A stretch of 27,240 nucleotides of DNA from an uncultured Bacillus sp. (GTDB lineage Bacteria; Bacillota; Bacilli; Bacillales; Cytobacillaceae), in NCBI GenBank assembly GCA_937894355.1, contig CALCRD010000510.1, forward strand, positions 1 through 27,240, given 5' to 3'. Below the pieces are notes generated by a model, which was not told the DNA's origin, searched no databases, and saw only the letters and a program-made list of their open reading frames with translations. The translations under genes and the position numbers were made by a program. How positions within the stretch are numbered: the first letter of the stretch is position 1; each line of letters opens with the position of its first letter. This document shows, one piece after another, positions 1-7,792 of this stretch.

Positions 1-1
1 G

Positions 2-73
2 GCTTCGCCCTACACATTCCTTGAGGAAGGGGTACTCTCGCCTAAAACTGATAGAAATTTTTTAAAAAGATAA
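2..73 (+). CDS. C-terminal end of an upstream gene, product unknown
   Basis: An open frame enters from the left edge and stops with TAA at 71-73, giving about 23 residues ending in LSPKTDRNFLKR. A rho-independent terminator starts 7 nt after the stop, which is the spacing expected for a real gene end. The fragment is too short to assign a family, and no start is visible. The frame could be chance; the terminator is the main support. Confidence 0.45.
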   Translation, partial: ASPYTFLEEGVLSPKTDRNFLKR

Positions 74-79
74 GGAAAG

Positions 80-115
80 CCCGTTGGTAAAATTACAACG
101 GGTATTTGTGTGTTT
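80..115 (+). terminator. Rho-independent terminator after the partial gene
   Basis: A perfect 7-bp stem, CCCGTTG (80-86) with CAACGGG (96-102), has a 9-nt loop and is followed by a T-rich run. It ends the upstream transcript, so the gene at 231 probably has its own promoter. Confidence 0.75.
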
Positions 116-230
116 GTAATTATTTTTTAAATATTCTGAAAAGGGCGATGTTTTGAGTTACAATATATTTATGTCTATTAAAAACCAATAATATCCAAAA
201 TGATGAGGTATTGAAAGGGAGGAACCGATA

Positions 231-1445
231 ATGTTATCAGGAGTGAGAGTGCTAGACTTTTCTAATTATATTCCAGGTCCGTTTGCAACCCTTAGATTAG
301 CGGAGCTCGGTGCGGAAATAATTAAAATTGAATCTTTAGCTGGAGATCCTGCGCGGACGACAGGAAATGAATTGGGTAAGGTGGGTCCAGTATACCGGGC
401 AATGAATCGTGGCAAGAAAAGCATCACTATTAACTTAAAAAAACCAGAAGGTAAAGAAATCGCCACCCAATTAATAGAAAAGGCAGATGTTATTATAGAA
501 AGCTTTCGACCCGGGGTAATGGAAAAACTAGGTTTAGGTTATGAAGCTGTGAAAAAAATAAAGCAGGATATCGTCTACTGTTCGATTTCTGGTTACGGAC
601 AACAAGGGAGTTTAAGCAAGTTAGGGAGCCATGATATAAATTATTTAGCTCTTAGCGGTGTTCTTGCTCAATTAAAGGGTCCTACTGGCGAACCTACTCA
701 TCCTTCAATTACCTTTGCTGATTATTATGGTTCGTTTGCCGCAAATGAAAGAATTTTAGCTGGACTCGTGTCTAAAGGTTTAACTGGAAAGGGAAGTTAT
801 CATTCGATTTCAATTACAGATGTGATGACCTCGTTAATGGGAAATCATGTCATCGTAGCTGGCGATACGGGCTACCAAAATGGTCTATCTGTCCTAAATG
901 GAACGATTATCTCCTATCGGATTTATAAAACAAAGGATGACAGATATGTTAGTTTAGGGGCCTTGGAACCTAAGTTTTGGCAGAATTTTTGTAGAGCTGT
1001 TGATCGGCTCGACTGGGAAGCCGCTCATTTTTCTAAAGCGACGGAAAGTAATGCGGTTTATCTAGAGGTTAGAGAACTATTTAACCAAAAGTCATTAGCA
1101 GAGTGGACAGATTTTAGCCGAAAGGTAGATTGTTGCCTGGCTCCAGTATTGGAGGTTGGTGAAATAAAAGATCATGCAAATGGCCTAGTGTACAATGCTG
1201 AATGGGGGGATGAGCAAATAAGCATGCATGGAGATTTATTAAGCTCATCTATGGTACCAACTCAAGCTCAGGTTGTTTTACATGGACAAGGTTCACAAGC
1301 TCCACAAAATGGACAATATCAAGGTCTTCAACAGTCTCAAACTCCTCCACCGAACTTGGGAGAGCATAATAATGAAATATTAAAAGAATTATTGAATGCC
1401 TCCGATTTGCAACTGGATCAGTGGAAAGAACAAGGGATTATTTAA
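231..1445 (+). CDS. CaiB/BaiF family CoA transferase, alpha-methylacyl-CoA racemase-like
   Basis: 404 residues; ATG preceded by AAAGGGAGG (214-222). CaiB/BaiF proteins move CoA between carboxylic acids, and the AMACR branch epimerises 2-methylacyl-CoA. AMACR-type signs seen here are SHDINYLALSG (His134), FADYYGSF (Asp164) and GALEPKFW (Glu246). The 30-residue spacing between His134 and Asp164 equals that of the catalytic pair of mycobacterial racemase MCR as I recall it (His126/Asp156). ESFRPGV (Arg93) and the C-terminal PPPNLGEH motif are typical of the whole family. An unusual Gln-rich stretch (about residues 344-370, ten Gln) lies just before PPPNLGEH. It is monocistronic: a terminator lies on each side. 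The substrate cannot be told from sequence; a true CoA transferase remains possible. Confidence 0.85.
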   Translation: MLSGVRVLDFSNYIPGPFATLRLAELGAEIIKIESLAGDPARTTGNELGKVGPVYRAMNRGKKSITINLKKPEGKEIATQLIEKADVIIESFRPGVMEKLGLGYEAVKKIKQDIVYCSISGYGQQGSLSKLGSHDINYLALSGVLAQLKGPTGEPTHPSITFADYYGSFAANERILAGLVSKGLTGKGSYHSISITDVMTSLMGNHVIVAGDTGYQNGLSVLNGTIISYRIYKTKDDRYVSLGALEPKFWQNFCRAVDRLDWEAAHFSKATESNAVYLEVRELFNQKSLAEWTDFSRKVDCCLAPVLEVGEIKDHANGLVYNAEWGDEQISMHGDLLSSSMVPTQAQVVLHGQGSQAPQNGQYQGLQQSQTPPPNLGEHNNEILKELLNASDLQLDQWKEQGII

Positions 1446-1532
1446 TTTAATAGTAGTGCGCTATTAATGGTGATTTATAAACTTGGTTAGCTTCTTTAGC
1501 AGATTTCGCAAGTATCAGCATTAGCGTTTTAC

Positions 1533-1575
1533 AAAGCCATCCATGCCAGTTCGGATGGCTTTACGTTGTATAATT
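1533..1575 (+). terminator. Probable terminator after the racemase-like gene
   Basis: A perfect 10-bp stem, AAAGCCATCC (1533-1542) with GGATGGCTTT (1553-1562), has a 10-nt loop and a weak T tract. The rest of the 1446-1736 gap is AT-rich and shows no further structure I could support; it should contain the promoter of the exporter genes. Confidence 0.65.
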
Positions 1576-1736
1576 TATTTCGATATTATGATATAATTAA
1601 GAGTTTGCCTCATCAGATTTCCTTGGGTTAGCCTAAGTGAATTGTTCATTTTAAAGAACAAGAGAATGTTGTTCTACTACGCAAATTCAGTTAAACTAAT
1701 ATTATTGTGAAATTATATTATTTTGGAGAGAAATAG

Positions 1737-2501
1737 ATGGAAATAACAAAAATTGAAACATATGAAATAATGGATGTTTGCCTTCTTGCGGGGAAAATAA
1801 TGTTACAGAGCGGGGCTGAAACGTATCGGGTTGAGGATACAATGATACGAATAGCCAAGTCCCTAGGGGTTAATGAGACTCAAAGCTATGTTACACCAAC
1901 CGGAATTATTTTTTCAGTTGAGGACGGTGAGCCTACCAAAACAAAGCTAATTAGAATAATGGATCGGACTACCGATTTGAAGAAGGTAACATTGGTCAAT
2001 AGTATTTCTCGACAGATTAGCAATAATGAATTGGATAGTAAAGAAGCCTTTAGCATGCTGAAGGCGATTGAAGCTTCGGATTTTTCTTTTTCGTTTATTG
2101 CCCGAATCCTTGCATCAGCTGTAGCTAGCGGTTGTTTTTTAATCATGTTTAAAGGAGGATGGCCTGATGTTGTTCCAGCAATGATTTCAGGTGGAATCGG
2201 CTATTTCAGTGTAGTTTATTTCCATAAAGTAGTTCCGATTAAATTTTTCTCAGAGTTCCTGGCTGCCTTTTTTATTGGATTAATCGCCTTTTTATCCGTG
2301 AAAATGGGGATTGGTCAAGAGCTTGATAAAATTATCATTGGCTCGGTAATGCCTCTAGTGCCAGGACTACTACTCACCAATGCCGTCCGAGATTTAATGG
2401 CAGGTCACTTAGTGTCGGGGTTGTCAAAAGGGGCAGAGGCGTTATTGACCTCATTTGCCATTGGTTCGGGAATAGCCGTCATTTTGTCTGTATTTTTATA
2501 A
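1737..2501 (+). CDS. Threonine/serine exporter family, N-terminal (YjjP-like) half
   Basis: 254 residues; ATG with GGAGAG at 1725-1730. The N-terminal ~120 residues are soluble and contain the family hallmark GAETYRVEDTM and the segment TPTGIIFSVEDG. Several hydrophobic membrane spans follow, with MPLVPGLLLTNAVRDL near the end. This matches the ThrE N-terminal domain (YjjP/DUF1212). In corynebacterial ThrE both domains are in one protein; here, as in many Firmicutes and in E. coli YjjP/YjjB, they are two genes. The second half starts 20 nt downstream, so the two products probably form one inner-membrane exporter. The E. coli pair is reported to export succinate, so the substrate (Thr, Ser or a dicarboxylate) is open. 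Confidence 0.85.
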   Translation: MEITKIETYEIMDVCLLAGKIMLQSGAETYRVEDTMIRIAKSLGVNETQSYVTPTGIIFSVEDGEPTKTKLIRIMDRTTDLKKVTLVNSISRQISNNELDSKEAFSMLKAIEASDFSFSFIARILASAVASGCFLIMFKGGWPDVVPAMISGGIGYFSVVYFHKVVPIKFFSEFLAAFFIGLIAFLSVKMGIGQELDKIIIGSVMPLVPGLLLTNAVRDLMAGHLVSGLSKGAEALLTSFAIGSGIAVILSVFL

Positions 2502-2521
2502 AATAGAAAGGACATTAATTC

Positions 2522-2962
2522 ATGATTATTGAACAGCTTGTTACTAGTTTTATTGCCACCGCTGCGTTTGGGGTCATATTTAATATACCAAGGGAATCAC
2601 TGATCAAATGTGGACTTGTTGGTATGTTTGGTTGGACGGTTTATATCCTGCTGACAAATGAGGGTTTTGATGCAGTATTTGCTTCTTTGATCGCCTCGTT
2701 TACAATCGCAGTCATAAGTCAGGTTTTTGCTAAACGTTATAAAAAGCCGGTAATCATTTTTAGTGTAGCTGGAATCATACCTTTAGTACCTGGAGGTATG
2801 GCTTATGATGCTATGCGCCATTTTGTAGAAAATGATTACAATACAGCTGTAGCCATTGGAGCAAAAGTTACCATGATTTCAGGTGCAATTGCTATTGGGC
2901 TAGTGTTTTCTGAGGCGGTAAATCAATCAATTCGTTCCACAACACTTTTTTCAAAACGATAA
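2522..2962 (+). CDS. Threonine/serine exporter family, C-terminal (YjjB-like) half
   Basis: 146 residues, almost entirely hydrophobic, with four to five membrane spans. AGIIPLVPGGMAYDAM is the ThrE second-domain motif and mirrors PLVPG in the partner protein. The length is normal for YjjB/DUF3815 proteins. The gene follows the YjjP-like gene by 20 nt, with AGAAAGGA before its ATG, and a strong terminator follows. It probably forms a hetero-oligomeric exporter with the upstream product. The family is clear but the substrate is not. Confidence 0.85.
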   Translation: MIIEQLVTSFIATAAFGVIFNIPRESLIKCGLVGMFGWTVYILLTNEGFDAVFASLIASFTIAVISQVFAKRYKKPVIIFSVAGIIPLVPGGMAYDAMRHFVENDYNTAVAIGAKVTMISGAIAIGLVFSEAVNQSIRSTTLFSKR

Positions 2963-3015
2963 TTGAAGTAAGTTTTTGGTGAAATTCAGGTAATAGATTT
3001 TTTAGGCAATTCAAA

Positions 3016-3052
3016 AGGGTAGGGAATCATTGCGATTCCCTACCCTATTTTT
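3016..3052. terminator. Bidirectional terminator between the exporter and pxp operons
   Basis: A perfect 13-bp stem (AGGGTAGGGAATC at 3016-3028, GATTCCCTACCCT at 3034-3046) has a 5-nt loop. A T run follows on the plus strand, and AAAA precedes it, giving a T run on the minus strand. It lies between two convergent operons and can serve both. Confidence 0.85.
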
Positions 3053-3077
3053 ACTTAAAAATTGGGGTTGCTGGATT

Positions 3078-3854
3078 TTAAGATTTTTTAATAAAGTCAC
3101 TTATCTTAGCAATCTTAATTCCGGATGCTTGTAATGCCAAGGAAATTGATTGGGCGTATTCTAAGGCCTTTTCGCCGTCGCCGTGGATACAGATTGAATC
3201 TGCTTTAATCGAGACATCGATTCCTTGAACAGAGGCGACCTTACCTTCCTTTACCATCCGGATTACCTGAGTTACTGCCGAGTGATGGTCCTTAATCAGA
3301 GCATTAGCCTCGGTTCGCGAGGTTAAGGAACCATCATGCTGATAAGACCGGTCGGAAAAAACTTCACTAGCAGAATGAAGACCAAGCCTTTTTCCAGCCT
3401 TTACAAGCTCACTACCGGCTAACCCAAATAGTATGAGCTCGGGATCGACTTTGTAAACAGCTTCAGCAATGGCTTCTGCTAAGGGAGCATTTTTGGCTGC
3501 CATATTGAACAGGGCACCATGAGGTTTAACATGCTGGAGGACCCCGCCTTCGGATTTAACAAAGGCCTGCAAGGCGCCAATTTGGTAAACTACGAGATTA
3601 TATGCTTCCATCGGTGCAATATCAATATTTTTCCTTCCGAAACCGGCAAGATCTTGGAGTCCAGGATGGACACCGATGCCAACGTTCTTTTCCAGCGCCA
3701 AGCGAACTGTTTTTCTCATCGTTGCCGGATCGCCGGCATGAAACCCACAGGCGATATTGGCCGAGGTCACAAATTCTAGAATTTCTTCGTCATTCCCCAT
3801 TTTATAGGCGCCAAAGCTTTCGCCCATATCACAATTAAGATCAACTATATGCAA
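3078..3854 (-). CDS. pxpA: 5-oxoprolinase subunit A (LamB/YcsF family)
   Basis: 258 residues. PxpA, with PxpB and PxpC, hydrolyses 5-oxoproline (pyroglutamate) to glutamate using ATP. Family motifs seen are VDLNCDMGESFG at the start, ANIACGFHAGDP, VKPHGALFN, EVFSDRSY and the late DSICIHGDG. The start is TTG at 3854: GGAGGA lies 6 nt upstream, and no ATG precedes the conserved VDLNCDMGE block, so a TTG start is well supported. The gene is last in the operon, 45 nt after pxpC, and ends before the shared terminator at 3016-3052. Confidence 0.93.
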   Translation of the reverse strand: MHIVDLNCDMGESFGAYKMGNDEEILEFVTSANIACGFHAGDPATMRKTVRLALEKNVGIGVHPGLQDLAGFGRKNIDIAPMEAYNLVVYQIGALQAFVKSEGGVLQHVKPHGALFNMAAKNAPLAEAIAEAVYKVDPELILFGLAGSELVKAGKRLGLHSASEVFSDRSYQHDGSLTSRTEANALIKDHHSAVTQVIRMVKEGKVASVQGIDVSIKADSICIHGDGEKALEYAQSISLALQASGIKIAKISDFIKKS

Positions 3855-3899
3855 AATATTTCCTCCTTACATTTATCCCAATTTTACGGGTTTAAAGTT

Positions 3900-4901
3900 T
3901 TATCTGTATTTCCAAGTGATTCCTTGTTTAAGTTGCCTAATACTTTTTTCTCTTGATAAGTATAGAAGCTGGGCCTCTTGTTGGGTTATTTCCATAAATG
4001 AAATAGAATCCCCAGGTTTAGCTTGGGCGATTAATGGTAAATCAACGGTGGCAATTTGGGCAATTTTTGGATAACCTCCTGTAGTTTGTCGGTCAGCTAA
4101 TAGAATAATAGGTTGACCATCTCCAGGAACTTGAATGGTTCCAAATGTCACCGCTTCGGAAATCATTTCTTCCTCTTGAATAAGAGCCAAGGTGGGACCG
4201 TTAAGGCGATACCCCATCCGATCTGATTGTGGTGTTATTTTATACTGCTCAGTAAAGAACTTGGTTTGGCTATACTTTTTGAAAAGATGATATTGTCTAC
4301 CTTGCATCACTCGAATGATTGGTTTAGGGCGATAGCTAGGAATGATAGCTTTGCTAATTGTCCACCCAGCATTGCTTATATTGCTAGGGTTATTTTTTTC
4401 AGAAAAAGAGGAAAGGATCCTCGATGAAAGCTGAGACTTGGGACCAAGGTTGATTTGGTCACCTTTTGTTAATGCCCGACCATTATAGCCGCCGATTCCT
4501 GCGCGTAAATAGGTTGAGTAGCTATTCATGATAGAAGGGATTTTAAAGCTGCCGGCAACTGCGAGATAGGCACGACACCCTGTTTTACAGGAGGTGAAGT
4601 GGAGAATGGTCCCTTTTTTTATAAAAAGCGGCCGCCACAGTTTAACCGGTTTTTCACCGATTTTCGGGGAAAGGTCTCCTCCGCAAATGGCGATGAGTGC
4701 GTCTTGTTGAAATTCAATTGTTGGACCCAACAAGGTTATTTCCAAGGTCGGGTCGGTTTCGTCATTTCCAACTAGTATGTTGGCAATCCGGTGGGCGAGC
4801 GGGTCCATTGCCCCACTAGCGATCATGCCATTTTTTTGAAAACCGTATCTACCTAAATCTTGGATTGTTGTGAGGAGGCCGGGTTTAAGAATGGTAATCA
4901 T
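3900..4901 (-). CDS. pxpC: 5-oxoprolinase subunit C (KipA-like, allophanate hydrolase subunit 2 family)
   Basis: 333 residues from ATG at 4901. That start overlaps the pxpB stop as ATGA and has GGAGGA 9 nt upstream. A longer reading from TTG at 4919 would place the start across that ribosome site and is less likely. Motifs seen are TTIQDLGRYGFQ, SGAMDPLAHRIAN, SDRMGYRLNGP and VPGDGQPIILLADRQTTGGYPKIA, typical of the KipA/PxpC fold. It acts with PxpB in the cytoplasm and is translationally coupled to it. Older databases call this family biotin-dependent carboxyltransferase; the pxpA neighbour points to 5-oxoprolinase. Confidence 0.92.
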   Translation of the reverse strand: MITILKPGLLTTIQDLGRYGFQKNGMIASGAMDPLAHRIANILVGNDETDPTLEITLLGPTIEFQQDALIAICGGDLSPKIGEKPVKLWRPLFIKKGTILHFTSCKTGCRAYLAVAGSFKIPSIMNSYSTYLRAGIGGYNGRALTKGDQINLGPKSQLSSRILSSFSEKNNPSNISNAGWTISKAIIPSYRPKPIIRVMQGRQYHLFKKYSQTKFFTEQYKITPQSDRMGYRLNGPTLALIQEEEMISEAVTFGTIQVPGDGQPIILLADRQTTGGYPKIAQIATVDLPLIAQAKPGDSISFMEITQQEAQLLYLSREKSIRQLKQGITWKYR

Positions 4902-5608
4902 TTTTTGTGATCCTCCCAATTGGTAAATTCATTTAGGCTGATTGGTGTAAATTTTATTTTATCGCCGGCCTGGAGTAGGCTGGGTGATTTTTTGCTAGGT
5001 GTAAAAAGGTTGAGGGGAGTTCTGCCAATTAATTGCCAACCTCCGGGAGTTTCAATAGGATATATTCCTGTTTGGCTCCCAGCAATCCCAACTGAACCTG
5101 AAGGGATTTTGAGACGCGGTGTATTTTTTCTGGGTACATTTATTTTTTCTGACATCCCCCCAATATATGGGAACCCAGGGGCGAATCCAATCATATAAAC
5201 AAGATACTCAGCTTTGGAATGGATTTCGATTACTTCCTGGGTGGATAAACCGTTATATAATGCAACAAATGGTAAATCAGGACCGAGGTCACCACCATAA
5301 CATACGGGAATTGAAATGACACTTGGTTGTACCAATGGACTGTTGCTTAATTTGATTAGTAAGGTGTTTATTTGATTTAAAACAACATCATAGGGAAGAG
5401 TCCCTGGTTGATTGGCTATTGCTGTTAAAGGATCATAATAAATTGTAATTGTGGTGAATGCTGGAACATATTCGATCATCCACGGATAGGAACGCTCATC
5501 CAAACAAGCTGTAATGGTTTGGATTTTTTGCATAGTTGTTTCTTGTATTCCTGTTCCTAAGTCAATTATGATGCCATTATCAGCTAAAGGATGCAGCTGG
5601 TATTCCAT
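4898..5608 (-). CDS. pxpB: 5-oxoprolinase subunit B (KipI-like, allophanate hydrolase subunit 1 family)
   Basis: 236 residues from ATG at 5608, preceded by AGAGGTG. An upstream in-frame TTG at 5635 has no ribosome site before it. Family motifs seen are VCYGGDLGPDLP, GFAPGFPYIGGM, TPRLKIPSGSVGIAG, TGIYPIETPGGW and LIGRTPLNLF. It is the first gene of pxpB-pxpC-pxpA. B. subtilis homologues were first named KipI because overexpression inhibits kinase KinA, but the biochemical role is 5-oxoproline cleavage. I could not identify a convincing promoter upstream of 5608. Confidence 0.92.
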   Translation of the reverse strand: MEYQLHPLADNGIIIDLGTGIQETTMQKIQTITACLDERSYPWMIEYVPAFTTITIYYDPLTAIANQPGTLPYDVVLNQINTLLIKLSNSPLVQPSVISIPVCYGGDLGPDLPFVALYNGLSTQEVIEIHSKAEYLVYMIGFAPGFPYIGGMSEKINVPRKNTPRLKIPSGSVGIAGSQTGIYPIETPGGWQLIGRTPLNLFTPSKKSPSLLQAGDKIKFTPISLNEFTNWEDHKK

Positions 5609-5714
5609 TTTTTCACCTCTTGTTTTCTTTTGCAAATCCCATATAAATTCGAAGTTATTTCCTTAATTAAGTAAATTTAGTAAGTTAAGCAAATTAAATA
5701 ACCGGCAGAAGGGG

Positions 5715-6078
5715 AATAAGCGGAGATTTTCCGGTTAAATGCAGAATAGAGCTCTTTTCGGGAGAAATAAGCGGAGATTTGAGACTGTCGATTAATTAGG
5801 CAAGTGAAATTCAGCAACCCCAATTTAATGAAATAGCGACCAAATATTTGCTTTTTAAGCTACTTTTTACAGCTTTTTATATCTTTTTAAGCAAAAAATA
5901 GTTGGAATCTTCGTTTTCTAAAAGGTTAAATGAGTTAATCGACAGTCTCGGTTTTCCGGTTATGCAAAGAAAAACCCTCTATATTAACGTTTTTCGAATC
6001 AATAGGCGGAATTTGTCCGTCTATTTACGCCATTTTTTAGGCTAATCACGAATTAAGCGGAATTCCTCCGTCTATTTT
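5715..6078. repeat. Cluster of short palindromic repeats upstream of pxpB
   Basis: Four related palindromic units occur within 365 bp: AATAAGCGGAGATTTTCCGG from 5715, the left half of another at 5766-5780 with its right half at 5952-5966, AATAGGCGGAATTTGTCCG from 6001, and TTAAGCGGAATTCCTCCG from 6053. Each places CGGA opposite TCCG around a 5-6-nt centre and is flanked by AATAR/YTATT arms. They look like a dispersed non-coding repeat family. Together with the MITE at 5781-5949 and the element end below, they account for most of the gene-free stretch 5609-6448. Confidence 0.6.
5781..5949. mobile_element. 169-bp MITE-like insertion splitting a palindromic repeat
   Basis: Perfect 15-bp terminal inverted repeats, GAGACTGTCGATTAA (5781-5795) and TTAATCGACAGTCTC (5935-5949), bound a non-coding AT-rich core. 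The flanks are the two halves of one palindromic repeat unit (AATAAGCGGAGATTT to the left, TTTTCCGGTTATGC to the right), which is intact in the copy at 5715. A degenerate 5-bp duplication (GATTT/GGTTT) may be the target-site duplication. No transposase is encoded, so it would move only with help in trans. Confidence 0.6.
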
Positions 6079-6252
6079 TCAGGCCGGGTGCTAAACTTGA
6101 ATCTTTCACCGATAAAACGGAACCTCTCCCGCGCTCCCTCACATACTGACTCAGATGTTCACAAACAGTGGCTTAAAACTCTGCACTGCTGGTCATTTCT
6201 ATCTGCAATCCTCAATTTATATCTATATTATTTTATCATTTCCGGCAAGAAG

Positions 6253-6301
6253 ACTCCATCTGAGTTGTGTTACGGGCAAAGCCCAACAATTCAGGTGGAG
6301 T
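6253..6301 (+). other. Left-region hairpin of the IS605-type element
   Basis: A 16-bp stem, ACTCCATCTGAGTTGT (6253-6268) with ACAATTCAGGTGGAGT (6286-6301), contains two G-T wobbles. An inner GGGC-AAA-GCCC hairpin (6274-6284) lies in its loop. IS200/IS605 ends carry subterminal hairpins recognised by TnpA, so this is the best left-end candidate. It could instead be a structure in the tnpB leader RNA. Confidence 0.45.
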
Positions 6302-6448
6302 TGAATTGCCGTCTGCCGATGTCAGAAGCCTTTAAATGTTCATATAATATTTTGTTTTTACCGAACAAATATTCGATTAATTTTGGATCCTATTATATAA
6401 TATAACTATAGATATTAATATTTCTCATTGAGAAAGGTTGTGAAAACA

Positions 6449-7792
6449 ATGTCTCGGAAAAAACCAATCAAGGTACTCCGCAAGAAAAAGAAAATGGAAA
6501 ACATTCAACGCTTTACCCAGGTTCAAAATCTTGGAGGAAAAAGCCTTACGGCTAAAGAATTCAAAGTGCTAAAAAGAATGACGCATAGTACAAAAGCACT
6601 GAGAAATGTTGGTCTATACAAGATTAAGAAATGTTTTCGTGAGAATAATAGAAATGCCACTATCGAGGAAATTGATGCAGCCATGAAAGCTGATGTTAAC
6701 TACTGGAGTGTTCAGTCTAATTCTGTTCAGGCAATTCGCCGTTCACTACTTGAAGAAGTGAACAGCTTTTTTAAAGCACTTGAATCTTGGAAAGAGAATC
6801 CAGAGAAGTTTACAGGTCGTCCGAAATTCCCGAAATATCTACATAAGGAGGCAAAGAGAATCATTGAAATTTTCCAAGTACCGAAGGTAGGTAAGAACGG
6901 ATACTGGACAATTCCGATGAATAGAGACTTCAAGAAGCGATTTGGTGCCATAAAAGTCCGAATGCCTAAAAATTTGTTAAATAAGAAAATTCCCTATATC
7001 GAAATCGTACCCAAGCAAAAGGGTCGGTTCTTTGAGGTGCATTACACTATTGAAGTGCAAGTAGCTCAAATGAAGAAACAGCCAACGACAAGCCTAAACG
7101 CTTTGAGTATTGATATTGGTGTGGATATTCTTATGAGTTGTGCAACAAACAATGGAGATGCCTTGTTAATTGATGGACTTGCTTTGAAATCGCTAAATCG
7201 ATATTTCAATAAAGAAATCAGTAAACTTCAACAAAAAAATATCGAGAATGGTATTTCCAAACGTGTCGTTACAAAAAACCAAGCTAAACTTTGGATGAAA
7301 CGTGAAAGACAAATCAATGGATATATCTCACAAACCGTAGGCTTGCTTTTCAAAAAAGGAAAGGAACTCAACATTGACACCTTCGTTGTCGGTTATAACG
7401 CTGGATGGAAGCAAGAGTCTAATATGGGCAAAAAGAACAATCAACATTTTGTCCAAATTCCGTTTGCAAGGCTTATCGCTGCTATTGAAAACAAATGTTT
7501 GAAAGAAGGAATGCGCTTTGTAAAGCAAGAGGAAAGCTACACATCTAAGGCAAGTTTCCTAGATCGAGACGAAATCCCTATTTGGTCAAAAGAGGATAAA
7601 AAGACTTATTCTTTTAATGGCAAACGTCTTACTCGTGGGACGTACCGTTGTGGAAATGGTAAGCAGATTCATGCAGATATTAACGGTTCTTTAAACATCT
7701 TGAGAAAATCAGGAGTTGTAGAATTTCCAGCTTTTTTGAAAATCGAAAATCCGATTAAATTAAGAAACCAAAAACGTAAAGTCGTTGCCTAG
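6449..7792 (+). CDS. tnpB: TnpB, RNA-guided nuclease of an IS605-type element, variant active site
   Basis: 447 residues from ATG at 6449; AGAAAGG lies upstream, and the in-frame TTG at 6428 would precede it. The N-terminal half is basic and helical. The C-terminal half is RuvC-like: SIDIGVD (RuvC-I Asp222), QEESYTSKASFLD (residues 360-372) and HADINGSLNILRK (RuvC-III Asp410). Where most TnpB proteins have the RuvC-II Glu in a strand ending in ED, this one reads TFVVGYNAGWKQ with no acidic residue. The usual four-Cys zinc finger has only Cys401. Rearranged TnpB groups with a relocated Glu have been described, and Glu361/Glu362 are candidates. TnpB proteins use an omega-RNA to cut the empty donor site and keep the element. 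No TnpA gene is adjacent. Confidence 0.9.
   Translation: MSRKKPIKVLRKKKKMENIQRFTQVQNLGGKSLTAKEFKVLKRMTHSTKALRNVGLYKIKKCFRENNRNATIEEIDAAMKADVNYWSVQSNSVQAIRRSLLEEVNSFFKALESWKENPEKFTGRPKFPKYLHKEAKRIIEIFQVPKVGKNGYWTIPMNRDFKKRFGAIKVRMPKNLLNKKIPYIEIVPKQKGRFFEVHYTIEVQVAQMKKQPTTSLNALSIDIGVDILMSCATNNGDALLIDGLALKSLNRYFNKEISKLQQKNIENGISKRVVTKNQAKLWMKRERQINGYISQTVGLLFKKGKELNIDTFVVGYNAGWKQESNMGKKNNQHFVQIPFARLIAAIENKCLKEGMRFVKQEESYTSKASFLDRDEIPIWSKEDKKTYSFNGKRLTRGTYRCGNGKQIHADINGSLNILRKSGVVEFPAFLKIENPIKLRNQKRKVVA

Noticed and set aside
4898..5635. Longer N-termini for pxpB (TTG 5635), pxpC (TTG 4919), tnpB (TTG 6428), yheI (TTG 14576), yheH (TTG 16296) and dctP (ATG 22023)
   Set aside because: In each case a better-placed ATG with a proper ribosome site lies a few codons downstream, and the extra residues translate the ribosome site itself or are unsupported.
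5715..6078. CRISPR array
   Set aside because: The repeats are irregularly spaced, vary in sequence and are not separated by uniform spacers; no cas genes are present.
6088..6405. A 105-codon plus-strand frame upstream of tnpB
   Set aside because: It has no ribosome site or recognisable domain and runs through the hairpin at 6253-6301 of the element's left region. It is better explained as non-coding end sequence.
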